Source: Albugo candida (taxonomy: Eukaryota > Oomycota > Peronosporomycetes > Albuginales > Albuginaceae). From it: DNA of 64,000 nucleotides. Below, piece by piece: positions 13,981 to 26,338 of the stretch. Within the stretch, counting starts at the first letter, position 1, and the number at the start of each line of letters is the position of its first letter. The notes beneath the pieces were generated by a model. It saw only the letters and a program-made list of their open reading frames with translations, was not told the origin of the DNA and did no database searches. Location: contig CAJNAR010000161.1 of assembly GCA_905220665.1 (NCBI GenBank), forward strand, positions 1-64,000. The letters run 5' to 3'. A program made the position numbers and the translations under genes.

Positions 13981-15830
13981 GTGGCCTACACGACATTGTG
14001 GTGCCGTAGAAGCATTTCAAGAGAAGGAATCAGTCACTGTCAAAGTAGCTTTTGGGGTCTCTTCGGATTAGAATCATCTAAAATGTCCGCGAAGTTACGC
14101 CAATTCTTGTGTGGTGTAAACTCGATGCGCATCAATATACCCAATTATGCTACTTTAGTCGAGCATTGCAAAAAATTATGGGAAAGCGACAAAGCTGCAG
14201 GAGCGAGATTGAAAAAAGATCTTGTAAGTATACATTCAGCAGATCACGTATGAAGTACAGAAGAAGAAAAGTGCTTGGAAGATGTGAAAAAAAGTGCTGT
14301 GTAAAATGATGCCATTAGCACACCCAAGAGACGAATAGGATATCTGTGTATATACCGAATTTTCACAAAATCACTGGGGAGAGATAGTAGCCCACTTGGA
14401 TCCAGGGAACATTGCAAAAGACAAGAACAAACAGTATTATTCTCTTTTGGCGTTATAAGTGGTTATTTCAAAGAGTCAATGCTTAGATGGGCGACAATTA
14501 GAAAAGACGCTTTTGCTATCGTAGAAAAGTAGAGACGTGTAAACGTATAAAAATTGTAATACTATTTGCTGCAGAACGGAAGCGTGAACTTATGTCATGG
14601 CGCGGTCCACAGATGACAAGCTTCAGCGGTAAGGAATGGTCTTTCAGATCTTTCGGTACACAGTGAAGCGTACATCCGTATCGGGAAACGTCCGGGTAGG
14701 CTTAATATTAAGACCTCCGTATCAAGAAGTAAAAGTGATTCTTTGGAAAGATTCTGCGCTCTAGCAGCTGGTAGAACGATAGCACCTTTCGAAACAAAGA
14801 ATTGTAGTGGCCTCCGCTGAATATGCTAGAGCTGTCCAGCAGAATGCTCAAGTAGTCAACCCGGATAGGAACAAGCTGGTGAAATCTGAGAACAGAGATA
14901 TCTGGTTGAACAAGGAAGGATGAATGAGGATTTGGATAATGCAGTAGATTTCCAGCAAAAGTTATGAGTGGTAGCTCATGCGAGGCCAGCGATTCATCGT
15001 GGCATCTAAACAACATTGCACATACTGTCTAAGACGTGGTGTGGACGAAGATGAGAATAGGTGGGAAAGATTTTGTTGATGAATGTAAACACTTTTTTGT
15101 CGCGAATGGGGAATAGTAACCCGACATTTTGGTGGAACATTGCGAATAAGACGGCCAAATGAGATAGTACATTTAAATTCCTGTGGACCCAGACAGGGAT
15201 AAACATTTTTTGTCAAGGCCTTCTTTTTAAGGATAGTATGAGTACATTTCGGATATTGTACCCACAACGACGGCTACCACAGAAGTGGCCGTCCAAGTAC
15301 TTTTAGATTTTTCCAAGCGCTATGGGGTACTTTTACTATGGGTACTATACCAAGTTTCCCATTTCAAGAATGAAGAAATGAGCCGGAAAATGCTAGTAGC
15401 GCATCAACATTTTGTAACAGCATACAGTACAGCCCATGGGCCAAGGGACGGTTGAGGTTATGAATAGACAGCTATCAAGAGTGATGAGATCTCTTTTGAC
15501 TCTATTTTCGCAATAGGGACACTTAAGGAATGCTCTAGCGTTTCGCAATATCTATCACGTCCTTCATATTCATCCACTGGAAAACTAAATCAGAGAACAT
15601 CAGCCAAAAATAAATAGAACGGAGCAGCGGAAGAAATTACATAAGGCGTCGATGTAAGAAACCAGAGTAATCATGGAATATTTTCTCAAGGCCTACGAAC
15701 GCATGGCAAAAAAGTATTCTCTATATGATTTTTCATGCGAAAGCACTATATTTTTAATGAAACACTAGCGATTTTGCTCAGATTTGGAGAAGTGTGTTGA
15801 GACTGATAAAACTGTCAGAATACAGAGAAT
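13981..15830 (+). mobile_element. Ty3/Gypsy pol remnant (RT end, RNase H, integrase)
   Basis: Heavily mutated plus-strand pol. Around 14050-14210 a frame reads LRQFLCGVNSMRINIPNYA, the thumb/connection region just after the Gypsy reverse transcriptase. Around 14355-14530 pieces in changing frames resemble RNase H (for example NHWGEIVAHLDPGNIA, then an EKDAFAIVEK-like block). Around 15120-15560 are integrase-core pieces: a KDSMSTFRI-like strand, SHFKNEEM, then HFVTAYSTAHG and GTVEVMNRQLSRVMRSLL, the last being the region around the catalytic glutamate. Domain order is correct for Ty3/Gypsy. Stops and frameshifts occur throughout, and I could not delimit LTRs. Confidence 0.72.
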
Positions 15831-18665
15831 GCAAGACTCGTATGTCACAAAGTGGAGGCTATAGCGAATAAATGGACCAAGCAAGAAGCCTTCATGTCAC
15901 CGTATCAAATTTTACAGATCACGTACATACACCTCTGTACATACAAATCTCTACCGATGCACGTAAAGTTGCTTCTATTTTCGAGAATATGAATAGGCGT
16001 AGCAGATTCTTATCGATTATATTGACGCATCTGAATGGTTCCAATAAACACATGGCCAATCGAACATATAGGAAGGTTATTCAGAGTGCAGAAACGTAAT
16101 ATGATTGAATTACTAAAGGTAAGGCTAGTAGGAAAAGGTGTGTTCGCGAAAACCTTTTAAAATCAAAATGGAGCAAAGATTTGTTAACGTGGGAGTCAAC
16201 TACTTTGACCGAAGTATTTCAAACAACGAAGGAGAGAAAGTTTTACGTTCATTACAGATCATTACATCAGAAGGTGGGCATTCAGTTATCACCTCAAAGC
16301 AGCGAAAAGGTGAAATCTCCGGTAAGTTAATCAAACTTCTAAATTTCTATTTATCAGCAGCTCTTAACTGGGAGAATTAAGTTCAGGTAAGAAAGCTCTT
16401 GCTTTCATTGTAGTCTGACTGTTGTTGTATTCTAAAAAATGGAATTTTGGCGATTGCAGATATGTTAAGTGAGAGCATTTCATCACACGTAGTCATGCGC
16501 GAGGATTTTAACGTGTATAGATCCAATCTGATACGAAGAAGAAGAGAATAACATCTGACTAGTCTTAATTCTTCGTTGCACCGTCTTGAGGGGAGGTGGA
16601 CATTTGACATCGGCAAGTCGAAGTATCTCGACTGCGATTTGTTGGCTGATGATGTAAGAAAAGCAACTATCTAGAACGAGCAAGGTGGACTCGTGTTAAC
16701 TTTTCACACAATGATTATATAAATATGCATTGCTGGTATGCTGGCAATCGTGAATGCAAGAAGCTACGCCGAGGTGATGACGGTAAAGGGATAAGATTGC
16801 TCGAGTCTAATTAGTATTTTGCCAGCATTCCGCGAGTGTATAGCTGTACGCGTAAGTGCTCGGGAATAACATGCGGTTAGATTCAAGCTTGTCAGAACAT
16901 CTTAAAATTGACCGTTTCATGGCGTTTTCGATGATGCAAATCCACCGAATATTCGAAAGTAATCGTTATTTGGCTTAGGGTTTAGGGTTCAGAGTTGCCC
17001 TGCATTAGTGCGAAAAACGGTCGCTTTTTCCGTTGTTTTGAGGTGAAAATCATCATCGTAAAGAAGACAAGTTATCGTCAAAAGAATATTGCTGGTTTTT
17101 GAGCAATGAATGAGTGGAGGTGCTGGCAGAGAGCTTGAACCTGTTTCAACTAGATAAAAAAACAAAAGCGAAGAAAGATATTCCCTGAGATGAGCCATGT
17201 TTCCGGAGTATGTCCGATAAGCTGAAATCATAGTGCGAATGTGTAGCAATATGTCTCTATCGTTAGAATCAAATTCATTATTTTTTTACTAAGTACACTA
17301 CCAATAGTGTGCATATCCGGCTAAACTAAATGCGTTCGAGCAGTCTTCAGTATTTTAGTTTTTTATCTAAAACTGAGTTGACAGCACTTGATGCGATGGA
17401 AAACACATTTTGATATGGCGAAAGTCATTGGGCACCTTCTAAACATACGGTTTTGAACAACTGGCTGATATGGTCTTACTTGAGTAATTATCGGGATATT
17501 AGTACGGTCTATACTTTTATTTATTGCCTGTGTTGACTTATGCATGTGGTGTGCTATCTCTGAGGTAAGAAAACGTCAACCAATGTAGGACTATGCTTCA
17601 GCAATACCGGTGCACGTAATTTCCACTCGCTCACGATTCTGTCCAGCGATCGAAAATCTTGGCGGATGTCTTTTACCGCAATACTCACGACACTGCTTCG
17701 ATCTGAGTTGAAATCGCAAAGACGAGGCTAGAAACAGGACCAAGAAGAATTGGTGATTGCGAAATTTTTTATTGTTGAGTTACCCATTACACTTCCATCT
17801 GAAGCACAGATGGAACCGAAAGTTTCGGTTGCACAGACTAAATGAATTTGTAATCCAAATAGTTTACTCCACACAAATTGCTCATATTGGAACGTTACGT
17901 TTCTCACGATTATCAATTTCAATGTTTTCAATTATGCTAGTAAGTTGCATCATAGTCGTCTGCTTCTTTATTGTTCGCGTACCCACCAACCTCAAAGACT
18001 CCGGTAGTGCATTCGTTATGGCCCAAGAGTTACCATTTGATAGAGATAATGCTGATCGAGATGATTTCCGTACGATTTTAGCTTCTTTTATTGGTCGTAT
18101 TAGTCAGATGACACTTGTTTGAGCATTTGTGATAAGAAACCGGGAGCATGTGTCAAAGAAATGGTTTATGGATCATGCCAGGGTCAATTGTTCTTGTTTA
18201 CGCGATCTCCTTAAGACCATCAGCGAAACCTAATGTATTTATGGCTACAAAAATCTCCGAGCAAATATCAGGCTTGTCTGAACTCTAGATCACTTTGTCG
18301 ATAGCAAATCATTTGGTGAAAGTCCATTGGGCATGGTACTCGAGTCATGTCAATGGGCATCCTCACACTTGTTATGGGTATTTTCGAGCCATACCATATA
18401 TTTCTTTCTACAAAATCATGCAGTATTCAATTAAGCGTCTTCGATAGTCCGATTATCATTGCTATCATCCGGAACTCACGAGCGTGGAAAAGCCAAAATA
18501 TTCCTGTAGCAAATTTCTCTTCTTTTATTCCTGCAGCAAATTATCTATATTCCAAAAGACTAACTACAATCATTTTTGTTCCATAACTTTACCCAAACAA
18601 CGCGTATAGAGAAAAATTAGCCGTATCTGTTTGTAGAATCAATTACTTATTATTTCTGCCCAATA
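15831..18665. other. No confident gene
   Basis: Open frames here are at most about 121 codons (for example 17757-18122 on the plus strand, with one hydrophobic stretch). None shows a motif that I recognise. The left part may be the 3' flank of the Gypsy remnant. No RNA gene was seen. Confidence 0.5.
16975..16987 (+). repeat. Short interstitial telomere-like motif
   Basis: TTAGGGTTTAGGG, almost two units of the telomere repeat, lies 17 kb inside the chromosome in the opposite strand sense to the terminal array. It is short enough to be chance, but could mark an old break or insertion. Confidence 0.4.
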
Positions 18666-20710
18666 TCAAGGATTTTCTCTATCACGTGTCATAGGCATGC
18701 GGATATCTGATCTAGTTAGCTGACGGATGCCAGCAGGACGCTCAACCTCTTTTCGGTCACCATTATAGCTTAGACTTGAGCAACGTTTTCCAATACATAT
18801 CCGAAGAATATTAAACGGTGTTGGACGCATCCAAACATAGCCAACAGAAGTAGATTCGGTGTTGTAAGCAAAAAATACTTCTGTGTGCTCAAGTAGACAT
18901 TTTGCACAATCTTCAAATGTCGAGCTCACATACTGAAACTGGACCAAAGCAATTCTATTAGAATACACGGGAGATGAGTTTGGCACACTTCCTGGTTTGG
19001 AATGCGACACGAGATAATGCTTCTGAGAAGGCCAGATCCCCACTGGAACCTTTTTCTGTGTAAACTTCATTGAAGCATCTCGTCCGATCGATTTAGATGA
19101 ATCCGATGATAAGAAAGCTTCATGTTCAGAGCAGAAATGATAAGGGACCTTTTGTGGGCGGACGCATTTGTCATGTGATAACATGTCAGAAGATTCTGCA
19201 ATGACCATTCCGGTAATTTTGAACCAAGCCTCGAAGTGCCAACAAGCGACGACGTTTTAGTGAGGACGTAAGGGTCTCTTTTTGTTGAAAACGCATTTTT
19301 CATGCAATGAAGACAAAGAAATCGACGATCGAGCGCGTAATAAAGAACAATACAATTATTCACCCTTTCATCAAGCATCTCATAGTCAGGCGGCTTCGGA
19401 TATGTCTCTTTGTTCCCGACAGACTCAATACGATACTGCTGACACTTTTCTGGCTCAAGCAGCATGATACTACGGCACTTGTCACATTGCAATCTTCTTT
19501 TGATATCAGACGTTAAAATCATTGCATTCCGCAAGGAAAAAATATTTACCAGCCGGGCGCCTCGCACATTTTTGAGGACAAATCCAATACATTCCCATTT
19601 TTCGCTTGAACGTATAGTAATGTTTATACAAAGTGTCTTTTTGATACGCAATATTTCCAGTGTATTCGAGAAAGAGAATGGAGCGTGGGGAGGTCCAGAA
19701 CCTCTGCTAGCTCTTTGCATTCTTTCGAATGCAGTCACATTAAGTACCTGTCTTATCCTGTTAATATCCATTGTATTCTCTATACGGATCTGATGCTCTT
19801 CATTTAGCCCATACGTCTTTTGTTGCAGCAATGCGCCATGCCTTGGAAATATTGATTCCATGATTTGACAGTCACTCGGATTCCAACTGATAACGTCCAA
19901 ACATAAGCTTTTTCGGCAGTTACTTACTATATCGGATGATCGTAATTGCTGGAAAATACGAGCAACTCGGCTGAGAATTTCCTTGAAAGAAGGGATAATA
20001 TATAGCTTCGAATAGCGAACCATTTGCTGTGCATAGATAAGCATTCTCGGCATACAGCCTGACTTATTGGACCAAAGATGATCATGCATCGAGTCGATGA
20101 GTAACCTATCAGATTCGGCATGTGTTTGTACAAATCTTCTTCTTCTACTGGTTCCAAAACATTCTCACCTTTTTTCGTCCAAGGTTTCTATAGTTAAATC
20201 TAGTCCGAAAAAGACTGGAATGCTACCTTCATTTTTGAGCATCAATTTGAAGAAATTGTGTTTCCAGTCTGTGCTCAACCCAAACGGTATCAATCCAACT
20301 GACATTAGGTCTACCAACGAGAAAAGAGACGTCTCAGTGCTTTCATAACTCCTTGGATGAGTACTAAGCTGAGTAATTGCCATTTTGGGCTCAATAATAT
20401 CGTCATACACAGGCTGACCGACATGTAGATTGCAACGGAATTTACCGTGGCAATAGGGCAAAAACAAACTTAAGATGTCTGAATGGCCCTCGACCCAATA
20501 AAGTCGCAAGTTTTCTTCGGCTCGTAGTAAATATAATTTTGCACATCCCAACGACTTTACTAGGCATTCGAGACATAGTGCATGATCTGCATCCGTAGAT
20601 ATTGAGAGAGGTAATAGCCCGGATTTTGCTGGTAGGTAGGTAGATAGTGCGATTCTATACATGGGCATCAACTCAGCTAGTAGTAATGTGCACAAACTAG
20701 AAATCTGCAT
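18666..20710 (-). pseudogene. Unidentified cysteine-containing protein gene, one intron, apparent frameshift
   Basis: I do not recognise the family. Exon 1 (20710 to 20169) starts at an ATG reading MQISSLCTLL. Frame analysis supports a 63-base intron at 20168-20106, with donor GTGAGAATG and acceptor CTGATAG. Splicing there joins exon 1 in phase 2 to a long second exon from 20105 (LLIDSMHDHLWSNKSGC onward). The second exon has CxxC pairs such as LQCDKCRSIM and LCLHCMK. At about 19,245 the better-looking frame shifts by one base and continues as WHFEAWFKITG, then PYHFCSEHEAF, to a stop at 18666. The unshifted frame instead runs to a stop at 19067. Total coding potential is about 690 residues. 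The shift could be a real mutation, an assembly error or a missed intron. The gene sits alone among dead transposons, so it may be a decaying or lineage-specific gene. Confidence 0.55.
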
Positions 20711-20905
20711 ATTTAAATTCTGAATATGTATTTGTGGGGAATATACCACGAGTGAAGTACCGGTACAAGAACTATACTTTTTATTGACCAATATTAGGCT
20801 TTTACCACGGAAACGTACCGTAAGATATAATCAGCCCAATACGCCCGCAATTGATATTGCAGAGAATGAGATTGTTCGAATTTTGATCGGTATACGTTAT
20901 TACTA

Positions 20906-21025
20906 GATGACGGGTTGTCCCACAAAGAATGCAATATATATCATATACATTTTGTACTCATATTAAATGAAGCGTTGCCCAACAGATAATGTAGTACATG
21001 ATGTGTACATTTCGAACATAGGCTA
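20906..21025 (+). repeat. Imperfect tandem duplication, about 60-bp unit
   Basis: Two adjacent copies of about 60 bases, starting at 20906 and about 20966. Both contain a GTTGCCCA-like core, then an ACAKATAATG-like stretch, then ATGTGTACATTT-like sequence. No coding role is apparent. Confidence 0.55.
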
Positions 21026-22480
21026 TCGACTGTTGCAAAATGTGCATATCTGCTTGCAGCATGAATCTGACTGAACTTTCCGTCAAACTCTGCATCCCTT
21101 TAATCAGAAACTTCTACACAATGTAAATAAGCAGACGGTCTGTTCGCCAAAAAAACTTGTGCTCTGAAGTAACACTCAAAAATAGCGTTGATTTGTCGTC
21201 GTCCGAAGAGACCTTCCGGGGATCTTGATTCCACAAAACGTATGCAGATGCACGCAATAGCATAGTCTACTGACTCTGCTACTCCGACGTCAACAATGAC
21301 TCGTCTTTGCTCGAACACATTATCATGAAACATTTTTTCAATCTTCTGAACGTGTATTTGCATTCATCCTACTCACGACGCTACAGATCTTAACCTTGTG
21401 TCGTAATTTGACAGAAACCGATCCAGTACTAGCTGTCGATGAAGTCAAGCCACATATGAGCCTTTTACTCGATGAAATCTGCTCGTGCGTTCACCTTTAC
21501 TTCCAAGAAATTTTTCTACTGCTCCAAGAAGTTGATCTTGGGCTAGACCTTCTACCTTCTATGTTTCTTTTATTGTATGGTTTTTGTATTAGTGTATTTT
21601 GGTTCTAGGAGTACTTAGATCACGGAACTCTGGACAACATTCCAAAATACAGGCTCACTGTATATGGCGGTATTCCATTCATACGTATTGCTCTTTCCCA
21701 TACAATCAAAATATGAATGGATTGATCTGTATTGAATAACATGGATGATGCAAGACAATAAGACGCGATCTCAAGACAAACATAAAATACTCCCAATTGC
21801 ATCGCGAGTTGCCAGAATTCTCTTTTTTGAATTTTTTGAAAACTTATGAATTATTAAATCCATTTACTGCAAGGAAGATAATGCTCTGTGAAAGGATAAA
21901 CCACCCATAATAATTCCGGAGTTAGCACTGTGAAAGAACATGTTCTCATGAATCCCACTGAAGCTTAATCATGGGTCTACAAGAGATTCCAAGCGATCAG
22001 AAGCAGCTTATTGATTTCCGTCATCGTGTATGACAATACTAACCATTCCACAATAAATTCGGCAGTATAGTACAGTGCGGGATATCTATAACAATGACCT
22101 ATTTAAGGGGTCGTTTGGGCTACTTCACAGCCAGTAGGATTTTTCTTGATCAAAATCTGGCTCTATCACAGGGAACTAGAGATAAAAATCTTGAAGATTA
22201 CATACTCAGATATATGATCGATCTATGTTTAGCGAGGATATGGATTTTCTAAATCCGAGAAATTTCAAAGGATTTGGCTTGAACAGCAAAATTTTGGCCG
22301 GCCCAAAAAGAGCTCCAATAATAGGAAAGAGAATCAGAGGACATCCACTCTTCCATCGTAGCCAACAAATGGCACAACGTCTAGCCAATCAACAACGTCT
22401 ATTATCACTTATCACCTTTTTGAAAATTCGACCCCCGTTGCTATTTGTTTACAGATACAATCAAAGATCATATGTAAAGT
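21026..22480. other. No confident gene
   Basis: Short frames only: 21100-21363 minus (87 codons), 21396-21608 plus (70 codons, hydrophobic end) and 22225-22491 plus (88 codons). I recognise none of them. The first could be an upstream exon of the minus-strand gene ending at 18666, but I see no splice evidence. Confidence 0.45.
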
Positions 22481-24326
22481 TCATTCAATAGCTGCAACAA
22501 TCACGTTAATGTCCATCATGATAGAATTGGGAACTCGACGGTAGGATCGTTAGATCTTCACGCCGTATTCAGCAGCCTTCCCTGTCGAATCCTTCCGATA
22601 TACATCCATGTATCGAAAAGAATTCTGTGCATGACTTCGAGGGGTTATGAGGATTACGGATTCCAGAGCCTTAGGAATTGTGCTAACCATGCCTTTCCAG
22701 CTGTAGTAATAGTTTTTGCAAGCATAAACCTTAGCAGCACCCGAGAAGTTCTCAATGAAATTTAACTCACAGTGAATCTTCGGATAAAATTGATATCATG
22801 TGTCCAGCAGCAACGACTAGTTCTTCCAGCATGCCGTTCTGCTCCATGAATTCGTGTTCGTGCTCAATCTTATTTCTTTTAGAGCACATTGTTGATGCAA
22901 GGCACTTGTCATTGCAACGGAAGCACATTCCATCTTTCCACAGGCCCGTCTCAGTTAAAACCACTTTCAATCCCTTCGTCAAATCTGGAAGAGATAGAAG
23001 GATTAGAAAACATGATTGAAATGGATAGTATTTCAGTCAATAGCTCTTTCACCTCAAAGAGTAACATCGGGATGAGGTTTCAGGGCTGGACTGTGTCATC
23101 TTCCATTCTCCCATTGTGCATCTTTGGTTGTTTTCCACCTGATCCTAGATTCACTCTTTTCCCGACAAGGTCATCAGTAGCAAATGCAGCATAACTTGTA
23201 GCATTGTCAAACGCAAGGAGGGATTAAAATGTGGGGCACTGTGCCTCAAAGATTTGAATTGTACGATCCCTCGCTTGTTTGAGAAGATCGTCATCATTCC
23301 ACTACCCATCATGATTTGCCAGGGTGCATAATAATACACGCTTCTTTTGTAATGCTGGGATGCTCGATCTGCTTGAAATCACTCAGTGATAGGCGACCCC
23401 CAATATCAGAAAAGAAGTCGCTGACATGGATTGATCTTTCAGCTCCTTTTTTCAAAGTGGTTGCTTCCCATCCTGCAGCCATAAATTCTTCTGACAATCG
23501 GGTGATGCAAAAGTGCTTCATCTTGTTACAAGAATGGTCGGTTCTTCCACGGTCCGGATTCAATCTCCTTCCCTTAGAGTATTGGCATCTGCACTCCAAG
23601 ATCCGCCGAACACTTCAGGAAGATAGTACGGTATTCAACGAAGTCGGGGCGTTCATGACCATCCACGAACATTCCTTTGCGAGCTTCGGAACACTGTAGT
23701 CCCAGTCTCTGCATCCATCGGACTGCAGTCTTACCAGAATTCACTTTGGTGCTCCTTTCACTGGGAGAATGTAATGATTGACATGCTCGGTGAATTCTTC
23801 GGGGTCAAGTTTGCACTTGTTTTGATGGAGATACAACCGAACTCTAACAAAACATCGTCATCCATCAAAAGGCTGCGTGACTTGATATGCTGTCCTTGCT
23901 TGCTGTTTGGAAGATCACCAGTGGCGAGGTACATGGTTCCCCAAGTGCGAAGGAATAAACAGAACCATGATCCTTTCCCGACTGACTGAGTAATGACTTC
24001 TGAGACTTGAAGACTTTAAACAAAACAAGCATCATTAAAATAATGACATGTTAATACAAGAAATATACTCACTCGAAAAAAAAAAGTAAGAGCCTGCCTC
24101 AACTTACAGGATAGCCCTTGTAAGGAGACGAAAGTAAGATGCGATAGCAGCCAGTCGTGCACATTGAGCTTTGTTTGTTGGATGTTGGCATGCTGGTCAA
24201 GTTTCATTATAGCAGCGGCAAGTTTTTCATCGGTTTTGTCACAATTTTGCTCTCATCATCAGCCTCGTTATCAGTTTGCCTGCTTTCGTTCTCATTGTCT
24301 GGTCCTTCTTGTGCATCTTGAGTCAT
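22481..24326 (-). mobile_element. Broken DDE-type transposase gene
   Basis: A minus-strand transposase with its reading frame in pieces. A start at 24326 reads MTQDAQEGPDNENES. About 24110-24015 looks like a retained intron, with donor GTAAGTTGAGG and acceptor TTTGTTTAAAG. Downstream come a helix-turn-helix-like stretch (GKTAVRWMQRLGLQCSEAR) and MFVDGHERPDFVEYR (about 23,730-23,640). Then come LKKGAERSIHVSDFFSDIGG (about 23,470-23,400), EHEHEFMEQNGMLEEL (about 22,870) and a terminal block reading FRYMDVYRKDSTGKAAEYGV (about 22,600). The order matches a DDE transposase group with a VDGHERPDVVEYR signature that I associate with fungi and oomycetes. I cannot name the superfamily with certainty. 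Frameshifts and stops (for example at 23309) make it inactive. Confidence 0.7.
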
Positions 24327-24750
24327 AATTGAAAGTATGTTTCGAGTTGGCGAGAACCAAGTGCAGCATTTGCGTTTTCTGCACATTTGCGTCGCCGAGT
24401 ACGTCTCGAATTCTCAATGTATCGACCGGTATGGTTCGAAATAGTGTATTTTCAGTGCTGCGAAGTCTGCTTCATTATCACTGACACCCTCAACCTCCGA
24501 ATGTTCGTCCACCTCCATATAAGCGGTCCAAAAATTTGTCTCACTGGAATCGGGAGGTTGGACAAGCTCTCTATTAGAATTGCTAGGGTCGCATATTGTT
24601 CTGATAGCCTCAATTCGAACTTATTTTGATGCATTGGCCAGTTTGAGCTGCCGTGAACGTTTTGTGGGTGGTGCCCTTGTGGTGGTAGTGACGGGGTGCA
24701 ATCAGAAATGGAAGGTGAACGCGGAAAAAAAATAACCAAGAAATATATCA

Positions 24751-24977
24751 GGGAATTGTTATATTCACTCCTCTTTTGGTTAAATTCACTCCCTTCTTAA
24801 GTCAGGTGGCACACATAATTATACTATGTGTACTTTATATTTATATTTAGGGAATTGTTATGGGTTGGACTATTGCCACAGACAAAACACTTCTGATTGG
24901 CTACTTTTTGTAACATTCATATGATTGATCGATAAGATCGCTATATCCCTCTTTCAACATAAGATGTATTATACAAT
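24751..24977 (+). repeat. Left terminal inverted repeat
   Basis: Left arm of the 1.3-kb element. It contains two close ATTCACTCC boxes near its tip and one ATTGCCACAGAC box, and ends in a stretch around TTTCAACATAAGATG that still aligns with the right arm. Confidence 0.78.
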
Positions 24978-25804
24978 GCAATATTTCTAGATCGGAGATC
25001 TGATCCACAAACAAAAGTCGATAACTTTTCATAAAATACGATCCTGGAACTGAAGTGAAAAAAAAACATGGTCCGGGTAATAATGTGTGCACCTTTGGTT
25101 CGGGTCTTCTTCAAAAAAGCGCCATTAAAACTTTTTCGGAAGTTGTGCCTTTGTTGCTGCATGCCTTCTTATTGCGTATTTTTTATTTAACTCTGCGACA
25201 GCACGTTTCAGAATCTTTCTTTAAAGCTCACCTGTCGCCGCTCACATGATAGGCATGGGCTGTTTACACACCGTTCTTCGACAGATAAGGTCAAGCAGTA
25301 TATCAGAAATCGCGAGAAATTTGATAGGAATTGCCACATGCGCATCGAGAAAGGTTCATCCAATTTTCGCATAAAGTCGATAAACTATCGCAATATTGTG
25401 TAGTTTCTCCAATCGACCTAGAAGCACGACGACGAAAAAATAAATTGGTGCGAGGGGACACAATGAAGATATTCGTGGTAGTGCATCTTTGAATGGCATG
25501 AAAATGAAGTTCACGAACGCAGATTGCCCAATATCTTCTCTACACAGACTTTTACGAATGCGAACTTTGAAAACTGAAGCTGCGAAAGCTTACTTATATC
25601 AATCAGCGACCAGTCTTCTGATGGCGCTTCGTCGCGAAGCATGTTGGGCGTGATGTCTAGGCTATTTTGACTAACAAATATAAATATTGAATATTTATAT
25701 TACGAATATTTGAATATCTTGTGGGGATAAGAGAAGAAATGATATTTTCGTGAGCATGTTCAGCGCCGGTAATATTCTATTTATTCTGACTTTATGAATG
25801 GAGA

Positions 25805-26075
25805 AGTTTTATAATATATCCACCGTTGAAACAGTATATAGCTATCTTATCGATCAATCATATCAATGTTACATAAGTTACTTAATCCGAGGTTTTTTTC
25901 TGTGGCATTAGCCAAAACGTCTGTGGCAACAGTCAAAATGTCTGTGGCAATAGTCAAACCCATAACAAATTCCTAGATAAAAATGAAAAGTATACATAGT
26001 ATAATAATTATGTGTGCCGCCTGATTAAAAAAACGGAGTGAATTTAATCAAAAATGGAGTGATATAACAATTCCC
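25805..26075 (-). repeat. Right terminal inverted repeat
   Basis: Inverted counterpart of the left arm. Read on the minus strand it has three evenly spaced GCCACAGA boxes (about 20 bases apart) where the left arm has one. The difference is an expansion or contraction of a subterminal tandem repeat. Confidence 0.78.
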
Positions 26076-26338
26076 ATTTATTATAATTTATTTCAAGGGC
26101 CGCTACCAGCCCTCACCCCTCTCAAATACAGCACCCTAAGTTCTGATTACGAGTTATAATTGGCTGGAAAAAGTACCCTTATTTGAATATGTGACAGACC
26201 GTTCGAAACGCGTAAGCTGGCAAGTTCGTTATATCATAACTCTTCCGTTTTGCAAACCATGAGTCAAAAGAGACATCGTTGATACTGCTCACGCGTCTTT
26301 AGAAGAGGCTAGATTAGCAGTATCCCGTCAATCTCAAG

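Larger units (their letters stand above)
24751..26075. mobile_element. Non-autonomous element with long terminal inverted repeats
   Basis: Both ends begin GGGAATTGTTATA reading inward and stay alignable for about 200-250 bases. The left arm is 24751 to about 24977 and the inverted right arm about 25805 to 26075. Shared blocks in order are ATTCACTCC, GGCACACATAATTAT, a second GTTATGGGTT block, ATTGCCACAGAC, and ATATGATTGATCGATAAGAT. The roughly 830-base centre has no recognisable gene. Long inverted repeats without a transposase suggest a non-autonomous Mutator-like element. The GCCACAGAC motifs and CTGATTGGCTA are shared with the Mutator-like element at 32306-35144. I saw no clear target-site duplication. 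Confidence 0.8.
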
